Shown one piece after another: positions 16,564 through 23,934 of a stretch of 64,000 nucleotides of DNA (within the stretch, counting starts at the first letter, position 1; each line of letters begins with the position of its first letter). The translations under genes were made by a program, and so were the position numbers. The notes beneath the pieces are model-generated. The model was not told where the DNA came from. It searched no databases and was given only the letters and a program-made list of their open reading frames with translations. The stretch comes from Streptomyces mobaraensis NBRC 13819 = DSM 40847 (GTDB lineage Bacteria > Actinomycetota > Actinomycetes > Streptomycetales > Streptomycetaceae). Where the stretch lies: the NCBI RefSeq assembly GCF_017916255.1, contig NZ_CP072827.1, positions 6,101,501-6,165,500 on the forward strand, written 5' to 3'.

Positions 16564-18051
16564 TTACCAGAAGTCGGGCAGGCTGTAGCGGTAGGTGTTG
16601 GTGCGGTGCCAGTCGTGGTTGCCGTCGACCCAGGCGGCCACGCCCTTGAGGAAGCGCACCACGCTGGGCAGGGGGCAGTGCGCGGCGAGCTCGGCCGCCG
16701 CCGCCTCGAAGGAGTGCATGAGTTCGTTGTGGATCTCGACCGCCTTGAGATAGGCGTCGCGCTCCGAGAGCTGCCGGCGTTCCGCCAGGACCACGGGCAG
16801 GTTCAAGTGCTTGCCGGGACTGGCGAGTTCCTTGGTGTACGAGTAAAGGTCGTTGACGATGGTGGTCGCGTTCCCGGCCAGCGCGATGACCCGCTGCATC
16901 TCCGGGCGTGCGTGCAGGTCCGCCGGCAGCTCGTAGCCTCCGACGGTGTCGGTGATGGTGGGACAGGGGCGGAAGTTGTTGAACTGGCGCATGGCCAGGT
17001 ACTCCCACACCTCCGGGTCGTGGTCGGTCTCGGCCCAGGCGGCCTCGGCCAGGTAACCCAGGTGCAGCCGTGCCATGTCGTGGCGGAAGCGGTCGGCCTG
17101 GGAGGGCGTGGCCATGCGCACGAAGTAGTCCATCGCGCTGCGGTAGGCCCGCCGCGGGGGGTCCGAGCCGAGTGACTCCTCCCACGCCGGCGCGTACTCC
17201 TGGGTCGTGTGGAGCGGGTCGAGCGCGGTGTGTGCCAAGAGGAGGCGTCCGCCGAGGCCGACGGGCGAGCCGCCGTGGTCCTCGCAGTAGCAGTCGTCGA
17301 CGGCGTTCTCCGCGACCATCAGCCGGGCGGCGATCATCAAGTGATCGACCGTGGGGGCGTCGGGGTGGCAGCCGACCATGTACCGCCCGATGGAGAAGCC
17401 GTCGAACTGGCCTTCCCACTCCTCGGGGTAGAGCCGGACCTCGTCCTCGGCCCAGCGCTTGATCCGGCGGCTCACCTCCTCCACCCGGACCGGGTCGGGC
17501 TCCGGGACGGGATGGTGGTAGAGGCCGGGTACGGCCTGTCCTTCTGCGGGCGGGGCCGGGGCGGGCTCCGGCGGTGGCCGGTGCGACGTGAGGGCCAGGG
17601 ACGCCAGGGACAGCGCGGCGGTGCCGAGGCCGCTCGGCCCGCCGAGGACCCGTTGGGGATCCGGGGCGATCGCCGGTGCGGAGACGATCACCGGTTCGGA
17701 GACGCTTGCCGGTTCGGAGACGCCCGCTGGTTCGGAGACGCTTGCCGGTTCGGATGGTGCGACCGCTCCCGCGCCGGCCAGGGACAGCGCGGTCGTGCCC
17801 AGCCCGGTGGGTCCTCCCAGGACCCGTGCCGCGGTGGGTACGGCGGCGGGTTCCGAGGGCGGGGCGGGCGGCGTGCCGGTGCTCGGCGGGAAGGGATGAG
17901 CGACCGGCGGACGCGGCATCGCGGCGAGGGCGAAGGCCGCCGCCGGGATCGGCAGGTCGGGCGCCGACGGAGTGGGGACGTCCGGCACCGTGCCGGCCGG
18001 CTCCGACGGCGGCGCGGGGACGGACGGTCCACGGGCCCCGGGATCGGGCAT
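16564..18051 (-). CDS. tpc: 2-Methylisoborneol synthase with encapsulin cargo-loading N-terminus
   Basis: 495-residue class I terpene cyclase converting 2-methyl-GPP to the earthy odorant 2-methylisoborneol. The Mg-binding motifs are DDCYCED at 252-258 and NDLYSYTKE at 400-408; RY is near 488. Residues 1-180 are disordered and Pro/Ala/Ser rich. They contain two near-identical motifs, RVLGGP(T/S)GLGT(T/A)ALSLA, at about 76-92 and 134-150. A linker of SEPASV-type repeats between them is encoded by five 18-bp units (17673-17762). In this family the disordered N-terminus targets the enzyme into the CNBD encapsulin encoded just upstream (82-base gap). GAGGAG lies six bases before ATG. Confidence 0.95.
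   Translation of the reverse strand: MPDPGARGPSVPAPPSEPAGTVPDVPTPSAPDLPIPAAAFALAAMPRPPVAHPFPPSTGTPPAPPSEPAAVPTAARVLGGPTGLGTTALSLAGAGAVAPSEPASVSEPAGVSEPASVSEPVIVSAPAIAPDPQRVLGGPSGLGTAALSLASLALTSHRPPPEPAPAPPAEGQAVPGLYHHPVPEPDPVRVEEVSRRIKRWAEDEVRLYPEEWEGQFDGFSIGRYMVGCHPDAPTVDHLMIAARLMVAENAVDDCYCEDHGGSPVGLGGRLLLAHTALDPLHTTQEYAPAWEESLGSDPPRRAYRSAMDYFVRMATPSQADRFRHDMARLHLGYLAEAAWAETDHDPEVWEYLAMRQFNNFRPCPTITDTVGGYELPADLHARPEMQRVIALAGNATTIVNDLYSYTKELASPGKHLNLPVVLAERRQLSERDAYLKAVEIHNELMHSFEAAAAELAAHCPLPSVVRFLKGVAAWVDGNHDWHRTNTYRYSLPDFW
17673..17762. repeat. 18-bp in-frame repeat in the cyclase linker
   Basis: Five units of 18 bp, consensus CCGGTTCGGAGACGCTTG on the plus strand, encode the SEP(A/V)xV hexapeptide repeats between the two putative cargo-loading motifs. 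The unit preserves frame, so copy number would change only spacer length. Confidence 0.85.
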
Positions 18052-18133
18052 CTGCTACTCCTCGTTGCGGTGGGGTGTGCGCTCGTGCGGTGTGGGCGGG
18101 CGAGCCGGCCCGCTTCGCGCGGCGTGCGTGCCC

Positions 18134-19549
18134 TCAGTCGCGTCGGCGGGCGATCTGCACGTTCTCCATGACCCCGAGTGCGTCGGGTACCAGCACCGCG
18201 GCGGAGTAGTACGTGCTGACGAGGTACGAGACGATCGCCTGCTCGTTGATGCCCATGAAGCGCGCCGAGAGGCCCGGTTCGACCTCGTCCGGCAGCCCTG
18301 TCTGCCACAGGCCGATGACCCCTTGGTTCTTCTCGCCCGTGCGCATGGCGATGATGGAGCTGGTCTGCTCCTTGGTGATCGGGATCTTGTTGCAGGGCAG
18401 GATCGGGACCCCGCGCCAGGCCGGGACGGACTGTCCGCCGAGATCGACGTGGTCCGGATAGAGCCCGTACGCGTTGAAGCCGCGTCCGATCGCGGCGATC
18501 GTCCTCGGGTGGGCCAGGAACAGCTTGGTGCCACGGCGGCGACAGAGCAGGTCGTCCATGTCGTCCGGGGTCGGCGGGCCGGAGTGGGTCTGGATGCGCT
18601 GCTTGAAGTCGGCGTTGTGCAGCAGCCCGAACTCGCGGTTGTTGACCAGCTCGTACTCCTGGCGCTCGCGCAACGCCTCGATCGTCAGCCGGAGCTGCTC
18701 CTCCAGCTGGTTCATCGGCCCGTTGTAGAGGTCGGAGACCCGTGTGTGGACCCGCAGGATGGTCTGGGCGACCGACAGTTCGTACTCACGCGGTTCGAGC
18801 TCGTAGTCGACGAAGGCACCCGGCAGGTCGGCCTCGCCGACATGCCCGGCCGACATGGCGATCTCGGCCTCACCGTGCTTGTTCTGCCGTCGCTGTGCGG
18901 CGGCGGCGAACTCGGCGACATGGGCTTGGAGGCCGGGTACGGAGTCCCGCACGGTGGCGAAGTCGGCGCGGGAGAGGGTGAGGAGGGTGCCGGAGGTCTC
19001 GGCGGTGGCCGTGTAGTCGTAGCGGGCGTCGGGGTCCAGAAGGGCGTTCTCCCCGAAGTGGCCGCCGTCCGCGAGCACCGCGAGGGAGGCCTCCCCGCCG
19101 TACTTGCCCTCACCGATCTGGCGGATACGCCCGTGGGCGATCAGATGGATCCGGTCCGCCGGGCTGCCGCGCTCGACGATGACCTCACCGGCGGTGAAGT
19201 CCCGCTGTTCACAGCGGGCGGCGAGAGCGGTGAGGGCGCTCACGTCGTCGAAGCCCCGCAGCAGGGCCAGTTCGCCGAGTTCCCGGGGGATCACACGGAC
19301 CGTGGCACCCTCCTGCACGAACTCGATGCACCCGTCGCCGACGGTATGCCGCAGCCGCCGGTTGACCCGGTAGACGCCGCCCTTGGTCTCGACCCAGGGG
19401 AGCATCCGCAGCAACCAGCGGGAGGTGATCTCCTGCATCTGCGGCGCGGACTTGGTGGTGGTGGTGAGATTGCGCGCGGCCGAGGTGCTCAGCGACTGCT
19501 GCGGCGCGGCCGGTGCGGCCTCGGGTCCCGGGCTGCTGTCCACGGTCAT
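18134..19549 (-). CDS. Family 2B encapsulin shell protein (CNBD-containing, EshA-like)
   Basis: 471 residues. An HK97-type shell fold flanks an inserted cyclic-nucleotide-binding domain at about 96-215 ([20 protein letters not shown], then [13 protein letters not shown]). The N-terminal arm has the conserved TRWLLRML-like [19 protein letters not shown]. The C-terminal half carries [18 protein letters not shown] and [25 protein letters not shown], typical of these shells. Members of this subfamily were once called Crp-like or EshA proteins. They are now known to assemble into cages that hold 2-methylisoborneol synthase. The ATG at 19549 has AGGAG ten bases upstream. It is the first gene of the operon. 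Confidence 0.93.
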   Translation of the reverse strand: MTVDSSPGPEAAPAAPQQSLSTSAARNLTTTTKSAPQMQEITSRWLLRMLPWVETKGGVYRVNRRLRHTVGDGCIEFVQEGATVRVIPRELGELALLRGFDDVSALTALAARCEQRDFTAGEVIVERGSPADRIHLIAHGRIRQIGEGKYGGEASLAVLADGGHFGENALLDPDARYDYTATAETSGTLLTLSRADFATVRDSVPGLQAHVAEFAAAAQRRQNKHGEAEIAMSAGHVGEADLPGAFVDYELEPREYELSVAQTILRVHTRVSDLYNGPMNQLEEQLRLTIEALRERQEYELVNNREFGLLHNADFKQRIQTHSGPPTPDDMDDLLCRRRGTKLFLAHPRTIAAIGRGFNAYGLYPDHVDLGGQSVPAWRGVPILPCNKIPITKEQTSSIIAMRTGEKNQGVIGLWQTGLPDEVEPGLSARFMGINEQAIVSYLVSTYYSAAVLVPDALGVMENVQIARRRD

Positions 19550-19920
19550 CGGGTGGCTACTCCTTGCCTGGCCGGGCGGCCGACGCACGAGTGTGCGCCG
19601 ATACGAGACGCGGAGGATCCGGCAAGTCAGGGAGGGGTGATTGCAGTGATCCTTCCAACAGCGGGACGGTAACGGCCAGTTGAGCCGGTCGGCCCGGAAA
19701 GCCGGTCGCTTCCTTCGAAGCGGTGATATTCTTTCGAATCCGGTTTATCTGATCAATGAGTGATATAGCGTCACTTCGTCGGTCGGCGAGGGGGCGCGGT
19801 ACGCCGCGTGCGTCGCCGCCTTCGAACACGGAAAGTGCCTCCCAGCCGGGTGAGTCGAGACTTTCGGGCAAGTCTCGTCATCCCGGTCCGGAAGGCACTT
19901 TCTTCACCGAAGCGTTCAGG
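19550..19920. promoter_or_regulatory. Upstream region of the 2-MIB/encapsulin operon
   Basis: 370 bases, less GC-rich than its surroundings around 19700-19765, without a gene. On the minus strand TTGATC (-35-like) and GAATAT (-10-like) occur about 19 bases apart at roughly 19723-19755. Two TTCGAA palindromes (19714-19719 and 19733-19738) lie 19 bp apart, two helical turns, and could be a regulator site overlapping that promoter. Promoter and operator are inferred, not proven. Confidence 0.45.
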
Positions 19921-20115
19921 TTAGACGCTGAAGGCTCCGCCCTTGATGGCGGATACGAGGCCCGCGAAGGCGGCCGCGGGGACACGCAGTATGGGGCCGG
20001 TGGGGCGCTTGCTGTCGCGGATGGGGATCGCGCCGGATGGCGCGGAGGCGGGGGCCCATTCGACGCAGTCTGTGCCGTCCCGGTCGCTGTAGCTGCTCTT
20101 GACCCATGTGTTCAT
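19921..20115 (-). CDS. DUF397 protein (second copy)
   Basis: 64-residue DUF397 protein with the full family pattern WVKSSYSDRDGTDCVEWA, IRDSKRPTGPILRVP and AAFAGLVSAIKG. In actinomycetes these small proteins are encoded next to XRE/DUF5753 regulators. They are thought to be their partners in development- or antibiotic-related control or toxin-antitoxin-like pairs. GGGAGG lies eight bases before ATG. It starts 15 bases after the first DUF397 gene and closes the operon. Confidence 0.9.
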   Translation of the reverse strand: MNTWVKSSYSDRDGTDCVEWAPASAPSGAIPIRDSKRPTGPILRVPAAAFAGLVSAIKGGAFSV

Positions 20116-20130
20116 TTCGGTGCCCTCCCG

Positions 20131-20337
20131 TCAGGGATTGAGGCTTTCGCCCTTGAGGGAGGATATGAACCCCGCGAAGGCGGCTGAGGGGAATCGCAGG
20201 ACGGGGCCGTCCGGCGTTTTACTGTCCCGGACGGGGGTGGAGTCGGGGATATCTAGGCCGATTTCCACGCAGTTGGTACCGTCGGGGTGGCTGTGGCTGC
20301 TCTTCACCCAGCGCGCGACGCTTGTAGCTACTTTCAC
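20131..20337 (-). CDS. DUF397 protein (first copy)
   Basis: 68 residues from GTG 20337, with WVKSSHSHPDGTNCVEIG, VRDSKTPDGPVLRFP and AAFAGFISSLKG. The GTG is chosen for GGGAGG about four bases upstream; an ATG at 20349 is in frame but overlaps that site. The first 119 bases lie inside the 3' end of the XRE gene in another frame, an unusually long overlap. It shares about half its residues with the neighbouring DUF397, so the pair probably arose by tandem duplication. Confidence 0.88.
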   Translation of the reverse strand: MKVATSVARWVKSSHSHPDGTNCVEIGLDIPDSTPVRDSKTPDGPVLRFPSAAFAGFISSLKGESLNP

Positions 20338-21166
20338 GACCCCTCCCATACTCTTCCAGTGCGTCTCTGATGAAGGCGACTGATTCGCTCGCTGACAGGC
20401 AGTCGGCTCTGAGCACATCGTACGTGCGGGTGTGTCGGGCGACGACTGCCGGATCGTCACTGAAGTGCCCCCTTTCCAGAGACTCGAAGTACACCCACTC
20501 TTCTCCGTCGATAAGTTTGAGGATCGTCATCGACGTTCTCGGGCGCAGGAGTTGGCTGTTACTTGCCGGAGCGATCTGAATGCGGATGTTGGGGAGCTTT
20601 CCTACGTCCAGCAGATGGCGGCACTGTGCCGCCATCACCTTCGGGGACCCGACCACGTTGCGGAGAGCGCTCTCGTCCACGACGACCATCAAGAGCGGAC
20701 CGTCTGCACAAAGGAACCGCTCTTGCCTGGAAAGGCGAATACGGATGCGCTGCTCCCTCCTCGCCGGGTCCGTGTCATGGGCGAACAGTGCTTGTACGTA
20801 CTCCTCGCTTTGCAGTAGCCCGGGCATCACATTGGCTTGAAACGCGAGGAGGCGTGTCGCCTTGGCCTCGAAGTTGATCCGGCGCTGAAACCAGTCTGGG
20901 TACGCCTGGTCGGGATACCAATCGGTCTCCCGCCATAGCTTGTACAGTGCACCGCCGGTGCGCAGCTTTGCGTCACACCGCTTTACGAGCGGTTCGCTCG
21001 GTACCCTGTCGCCCGTCTCGATGCGGCTCAGTACCGACCGCTCGCAGAGGATCTGCGGGGCCAGTGATTCCTGTGTTTCTCCTGCTGCCCGTCGGTAATG
21101 GGCGAGCAGTTGACCAAACGCGCGGCGCCCTCCCGGGGCGGAACTGGCGGCGTTGCGGGCGGACAT
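20219..21166 (-). CDS. XRE family regulator with DUF5753 domain
   Basis: 315 residues. The N-terminal helix-turn-helix is at about 17-70 (GQLLAHYRRAAGETQESLAP, VLSRIETGDRVPSEPLV). The C-terminal DUF5753 domain is at about 95-275 (QANVMPGLLQSEEYVQALF, VVVDESALRN). The last 40 residues, from REAS-like RESSYKRR onward, are read across the DUF397 gene in another frame and look like an extension beyond the normal family end. This suggests loss of an ancestral stop. GGAGG precedes the ATG. With the two DUF397 genes it forms a WhiJ/AbaA-like regulator-partner operon. Confidence 0.9.
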   Translation of the reverse strand: MSARNAASSAPGGRRAFGQLLAHYRRAAGETQESLAPQILCERSVLSRIETGDRVPSEPLVKRCDAKLRTGGALYKLWRETDWYPDQAYPDWFQRRINFEAKATRLLAFQANVMPGLLQSEEYVQALFAHDTDPARREQRIRIRLSRQERFLCADGPLLMVVVDESALRNVVGSPKVMAAQCRHLLDVGKLPNIRIQIAPASNSQLLRPRTSMTILKLIDGEEWVYFESLERGHFSDDPAVVARHTRTYDVLRADCLSASESVAFIRDALEEYGRGRESSYKRRALGEEQPQPPRRYQLRGNRPRYPRLHPRPGQ

Positions 21167-21304
21167 GCCCCCTCCAACCCATGATCACGTGTCGTGTCAG
21201 TGCGTCACTGGCACGCCACGAAGTGTTGCGTGTCACTCATGGCGCGCGCAACTCTCCTGGTGGGGCGTGAAGTTGCGCTCCGTGGCACATGGGAAGGCGC
21301 ACAG
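21167..21304. promoter_or_regulatory. Divergent control region between XRE and micro-operon
   Basis: 137 bases serving two divergent operons. AGTGCGTCACT (21199-21209) is a perfect interrupted palindrome, and a second AGTG...CACT pair with an 8-base spacer follows at about 21222-21237. These are reasonable candidates for the XRE regulator's own binding sites. This is inference from position and symmetry only. Confidence 0.4.
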
Positions 21305-21400
21305 ATGATCGAGTCCACGTACCGCCGTGCCGCCGGCGCGAGACCGTCGCACCGCACGCCGCCGAAGGCGTGCCCGGGCCGGGTGGAGGGTGCCGCGTGA
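21305..21400 (+). CDS. Small hypothetical protein, micro-operon gene 1
   Basis: 31 codons, Arg/Pro rich with one Cys, no recognised domain. Support is structural. GGGAAGG lies seven bases before ATG, and its TGA overlaps the GTG of the next small gene as GTGA (21397-21400). It may be a leader peptide that couples translation of the genes below rather than a functional protein. Confidence 0.45.
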   Translation: MIESTYRRAAGARPSHRTPPKACPGRVEGAA

Positions 21401-21567
21401 CGCACATGTCGTTCGGGCACGTGCTCGTCCCCAACCCCCAGGCGCCGTGCGCCGCGTGCACGCGCATCACCGAGGCGCGGCGCGCCGCCGAGCGCGCGGG
21501 CGACTGGCCCCGCGCGGAGCGGCTGCGCCGCGAGAGCCTGCGGCACGCGGAGGCGCACCGTGGCTGA
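21397..21567 (+). CDS. Small CxxC protein, micro-operon gene 2
   Basis: 56 residues, not recognised. A CAAC motif (APCAACTRI, residues 18-21) is followed by an Arg/Glu/Ala-rich helix. Together with the CEAC motif of gene 4 this suggests a tiny metal- or thiol-dependent protein. GGAGG lies seven bases before the GTG. Its end overlaps gene 3 by eight bases. The location next to an XRE/DUF397 operon may be significant, but no function can be claimed. Confidence 0.6.
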   Translation: MTHMSFGHVLVPNPQAPCAACTRITEARRAAERAGDWPRAERLRRESLRHAEAHRG

Positions 21568-21778
21568 CTGGATCCCCCAGCCGCTCGAACTGATCCTGGA
21601 CATCGAACGCGACCGGTTCGGCGTCGTCGTCGGCTGGGACCACGACACCCGCCGGATCACCCTCCGCCCGCCGGAGGGCGGACGGACCTGGCACCCGACG
21701 CGGTACCGCCGCGCCACCGCCACCGACAAGCTGCGCGCCCGCGTCAACAAGCTGAACAGGGAGGGACGTCCATGGTGA
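21560..21778 (+). CDS. Small hypothetical protein, micro-operon gene 3
   Basis: 72 residues from GTG 21560, with GAGG six bases upstream inside gene 2. It has a beta-rich look (LELILDIERDRFGVVVGWDHDTRRITLRPP) followed by a basic C-terminus and HPTRYRRATATDKLRARVNKLNREG. This could be a small barrel or nucleic-acid-binding fold. No family is recognised. It ends by overlapping gene 4 by seven bases. Confidence 0.6.
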   Translation: MADWIPQPLELILDIERDRFGVVVGWDHDTRRITLRPPEGGRTWHPTRYRRATATDKLRARVNKLNREGRPW

Positions 21779-21936
21779 CGCCGTGCGAGGCGTGCCAGTG
21801 GTGGGACACCGTGATCGGCCGGACCGAGGCGCGGGTGCGCACCGCGCCAGACCGCTGGGAGCGGGCCACCGCGGAGGAGCACCGGGCCCAGTACATCGCC
21901 AACCGGGCGGAGCACGTCCGCCGGGACCACGCGTGA
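21772..21936 (+). CDS. Small CxxC protein, micro-operon gene 4
   Basis: 54 residues from ATG 21772 (or GTG 21775, overlapping the previous stop as GTGA), with GGGAGG seven bases upstream. CEAC at residues 5-8 precedes WWDTVIGRTEARVR and a charged helix ending in HVRRDHA. It has the same general plan as gene 2 (CxAC then helix), so the two may be diverged copies. No known family is recognised. It ends 11 bases before the stop of the convergent HTH pseudogene. Confidence 0.6.
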   Translation: MVTPCEACQWWDTVIGRTEARVRTAPDRWERATAEEHRAQYIANRAEHVRRDHA

Positions 21937-21947
21937 ACGTCACGGGT

Positions 21948-22680
21948 TCAGGCGGTCCCCACGCCGCGGTCCTTCGCGTGGCCGGTGGAGCTGGGGGTTG
22001 GAGCGGTCATGTCCTGTAGGCCGGTGACGGTCAGGAGCCGGAGTTTGCCGGCGGCTTCGCTGTCGGCAGCGGCGGTGAAGACGATGATGCGCAGGTCTGC
22101 GCCGTGGAGGGAGAGCACGTCGCAGTCGAGCTCGATCGGGCCGACTTGGGGGTGGTCGATGGTCTTGCGTCCGCTGGCGTGGTGCGCGACGGCGGAGCCG
22201 TCCCAGAGGCGGGCGAAGTCCGTGTTCGATCGGCGCAGGTCGCCGATCATGGCGGCCAGCCGGCGGTCGGCCGGGTAGCGCGAGGCGACGCCGCGCAGGT
22301 CGGCGACCAGGGCGGCCCGGTGCCCCTCTGGGGAAGGGTGCCGGACCCGGCCGGGGTCGTTGTGGAAGGTGCGCCAGACCAGGTTCGTCTCGCGGCCGGC
22401 GCGGCGTCGTGTCTCGCCGTGCAGGGCCGCCCACAGGTCGTTGTGTTCCAGCAGGGTCCAGGCCGCGTCGAAGACGGCGATCGGCACGTTGCCCAGACGG
22501 TTGAGCAGCCGTTGCACGTTGGGGCCGATCAGCTGGGGGACGGTTCCGTCGAGCTCGGCGGCGTGGCCGGCGAGCCGGCAGGCCAGCTTGAATTCGGCGT
22601 CGGTGAGTCGCAGGGCGCGGGACAGCGCCCGCAGGACGTCGGCGCTGGGGTGCGCGCGGCCCTGTTCGAGGCGTTTTGCC
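21948..22680 (-). pseudogene. 5'-truncated HTH (MmyB-like) regulator
   Basis: The frame reads through the second half of an XRE helix-turn-helix (AKRLEQGRAHPSADVLRAL, then SRALRLTDAEFKLACRLAGH) and a complete MmyB-type ligand-binding domain (NVPIAVFDAAWTLLEHNDLW, TNLVWRTFHNDPG, DLRGVASRYPADRRL). Upstream of about 22680 family similarity stops, and an in-frame TAG lies at 22731-22733. The first HTH helices and the normal start are therefore missing. A hairpin (GCCTGGCCC/GGGCCAGGC, 22678-22700) marks the break. An internal GTG at 22517 could still give a 189-residue ligand-domain protein. Normal members are about 270-300 residues. Confidence 0.7.
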
Positions 22681-22771
22681 TGGCCCGACCCGGGCCAGGC
22701 AACCCCGGTTCCCGCAGGGCCAGACTCGGTCTAAGGCCCAGGGAAAGGGCCGAGGGGAAGGGAAGCCAGGG

Positions 22772-22975
22772 ATGAGCACTCCGACCACGGACGCACCGGT
22801 CGCACTGCCGCTGCCCGAACGCGGCACGAACCCCCGCAGCGTCGCCTGCGCCCCGGACGGGCCGGCGGAAGCGACCGGGACCTTGCGCGAGCGCGACGGC
22901 GACCTGCCCAGGTGGCCGGGCCCCTTCCCCCTCGTCAATCGCTCCACCACTCATCGATCCCGAAAGGATCCGTGA
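22772..22975 (+). CDS. Small hypothetical ORF coupled to the NmrA-like gene
   Basis: 67 residues, Pro/Arg rich, no recognised domain. The start (MSTPTTDAPVALPLPERGTN) follows GGGAAGCCAGGG. The TGA shares its last base with the ATG of the next gene (TGATG), which favours real translation. It occupies the space where the front of the adjacent regulator should be, so it may be a gene fragment brought in by the rearrangement. The N-terminal wording loosely recalls cytochrome P450 starts, but that is too weak to call. Confidence 0.3.
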   Translation: MSTPTTDAPVALPLPERGTNPRSVACAPDGPAEATGTLRERDGDLPRWPGPFPLVNRSTTHRSRKDP

Positions 22976-23826
22976 TGTCGTCCTTCCTCGTCATCGGAGC
23001 CACCGGAAACGTCGGCGGCGCCCTGGTCATCCAGCTCCACGAGCAGGGCCACCACGTGCGGGCCCTGGTCCGCAGTGCCTCGCGGGCCGAACTGATTCCG
23101 GCCGGCATCGACATCGCCGTCGGCGACCTGGACGACGCCGAGAGCCTGACCCAGGCCGCCCGTGGTGTCGACGGCGTCTTCTTCATGCAACTCGCCCCGC
23201 TGCCCGCACAGGCCGAGAACATGATCAAGGCCGCCCGTACCGCCGGAGTACGCAAGATCGTGGTGCTGTCCTCCATCGGTACCGTCCTGGAACCGCTGCC
23301 GCTGATCGGAGCCAGGATCGCCGCCCGCGACCAGGTCTTCCGTGGCTCCGGGCTCGACGTCACCTACCTGCGCGCCAACACCTTGATGACGAACGCGACA
23401 TGGTGGTGGCCCACGATCCGCGACGAAGGCCGCGTCTACGACGCGAGCGACCCCGGCAGGACCGTGCCCGTCGACCCCTTCGACATCGCCCGTGTCGCCG
23501 CCCTCGCCCTCACCCAGGATGGCCACGCCGGCCGCGCCTACATCCTCAACGGCCCGCAGGCGCTCACCGCCCGCGAGCAGGTGGAGATCCTCGCCGACGT
23601 CCTGGGACGGCCGATCGAGTTCGTGCCGCTGCCCCCCGAGCAGTTCGCCCAGCGGAGCATCGAGCGGGGTACTCCGCCCGAGATGGCCGCCGCAGTGCGG
23701 AACCTCAACGAGCTGTTCCGCGCCGGACGCGCCGGAGTCATCAGCGACGACATCACCAACCTCACCGGCTCCGCCCCGCAGACCTTCCGCCAGTGGTGCG
23801 AGGAGCATGCGGGCGAATTCCACTAA
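22975..23826 (+). CDS. NmrA-like / SDR a5 NAD(P)-binding protein
   Basis: 283 residues. Rossmann motif GATGNVGG at 7-14, then DLDDAESLTQAARGVDGVFFMQ and IVVLSSIG. This is the atypical SDR pattern of NmrA/QOR2-like NAD(P)H-sensing or quinone-reducing proteins, lacking the classical Tyr-x3-Lys. Such genes are commonly divergent from an HTH/MmyB-type regulator, which matches the truncated regulator at its left. Loss of that regulator could leave this gene uncontrolled. AAAGGA lies seven bases before the ATG. Confidence 0.85.
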   Translation: MSSFLVIGATGNVGGALVIQLHEQGHHVRALVRSASRAELIPAGIDIAVGDLDDAESLTQAARGVDGVFFMQLAPLPAQAENMIKAARTAGVRKIVVLSSIGTVLEPLPLIGARIAARDQVFRGSGLDVTYLRANTLMTNATWWWPTIRDEGRVYDASDPGRTVPVDPFDIARVAALALTQDGHAGRAYILNGPQALTAREQVEILADVLGRPIEFVPLPPEQFAQRSIERGTPPEMAAAVRNLNELFRAGRAGVISDDITNLTGSAPQTFRQWCEEHAGEFH

Positions 23827-23934
23827 GACCATGTCGCACGTGGCAGTTGGCCGTTGTTGCGGTCACAGGGGGGAGTGGGCGGCGAGCCTTTGCCGCCTGT
23901 GGCCGGACCTTCGACGGTGGGACCGTCTTCAAGC

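Noticed and set aside
18134..19549. Simple Crp/Fnr transcription factor
   Set aside because: The cyclic-nucleotide domain is inserted in a long protein lacking a DNA-binding winged helix; flanks and neighbours match family 2B encapsulin shells.
19756..20187. 143-codon plus-strand frame opposite the DUF397 gene
   Set aside because: It is the complementary shadow of a well-conserved DUF397 protein.
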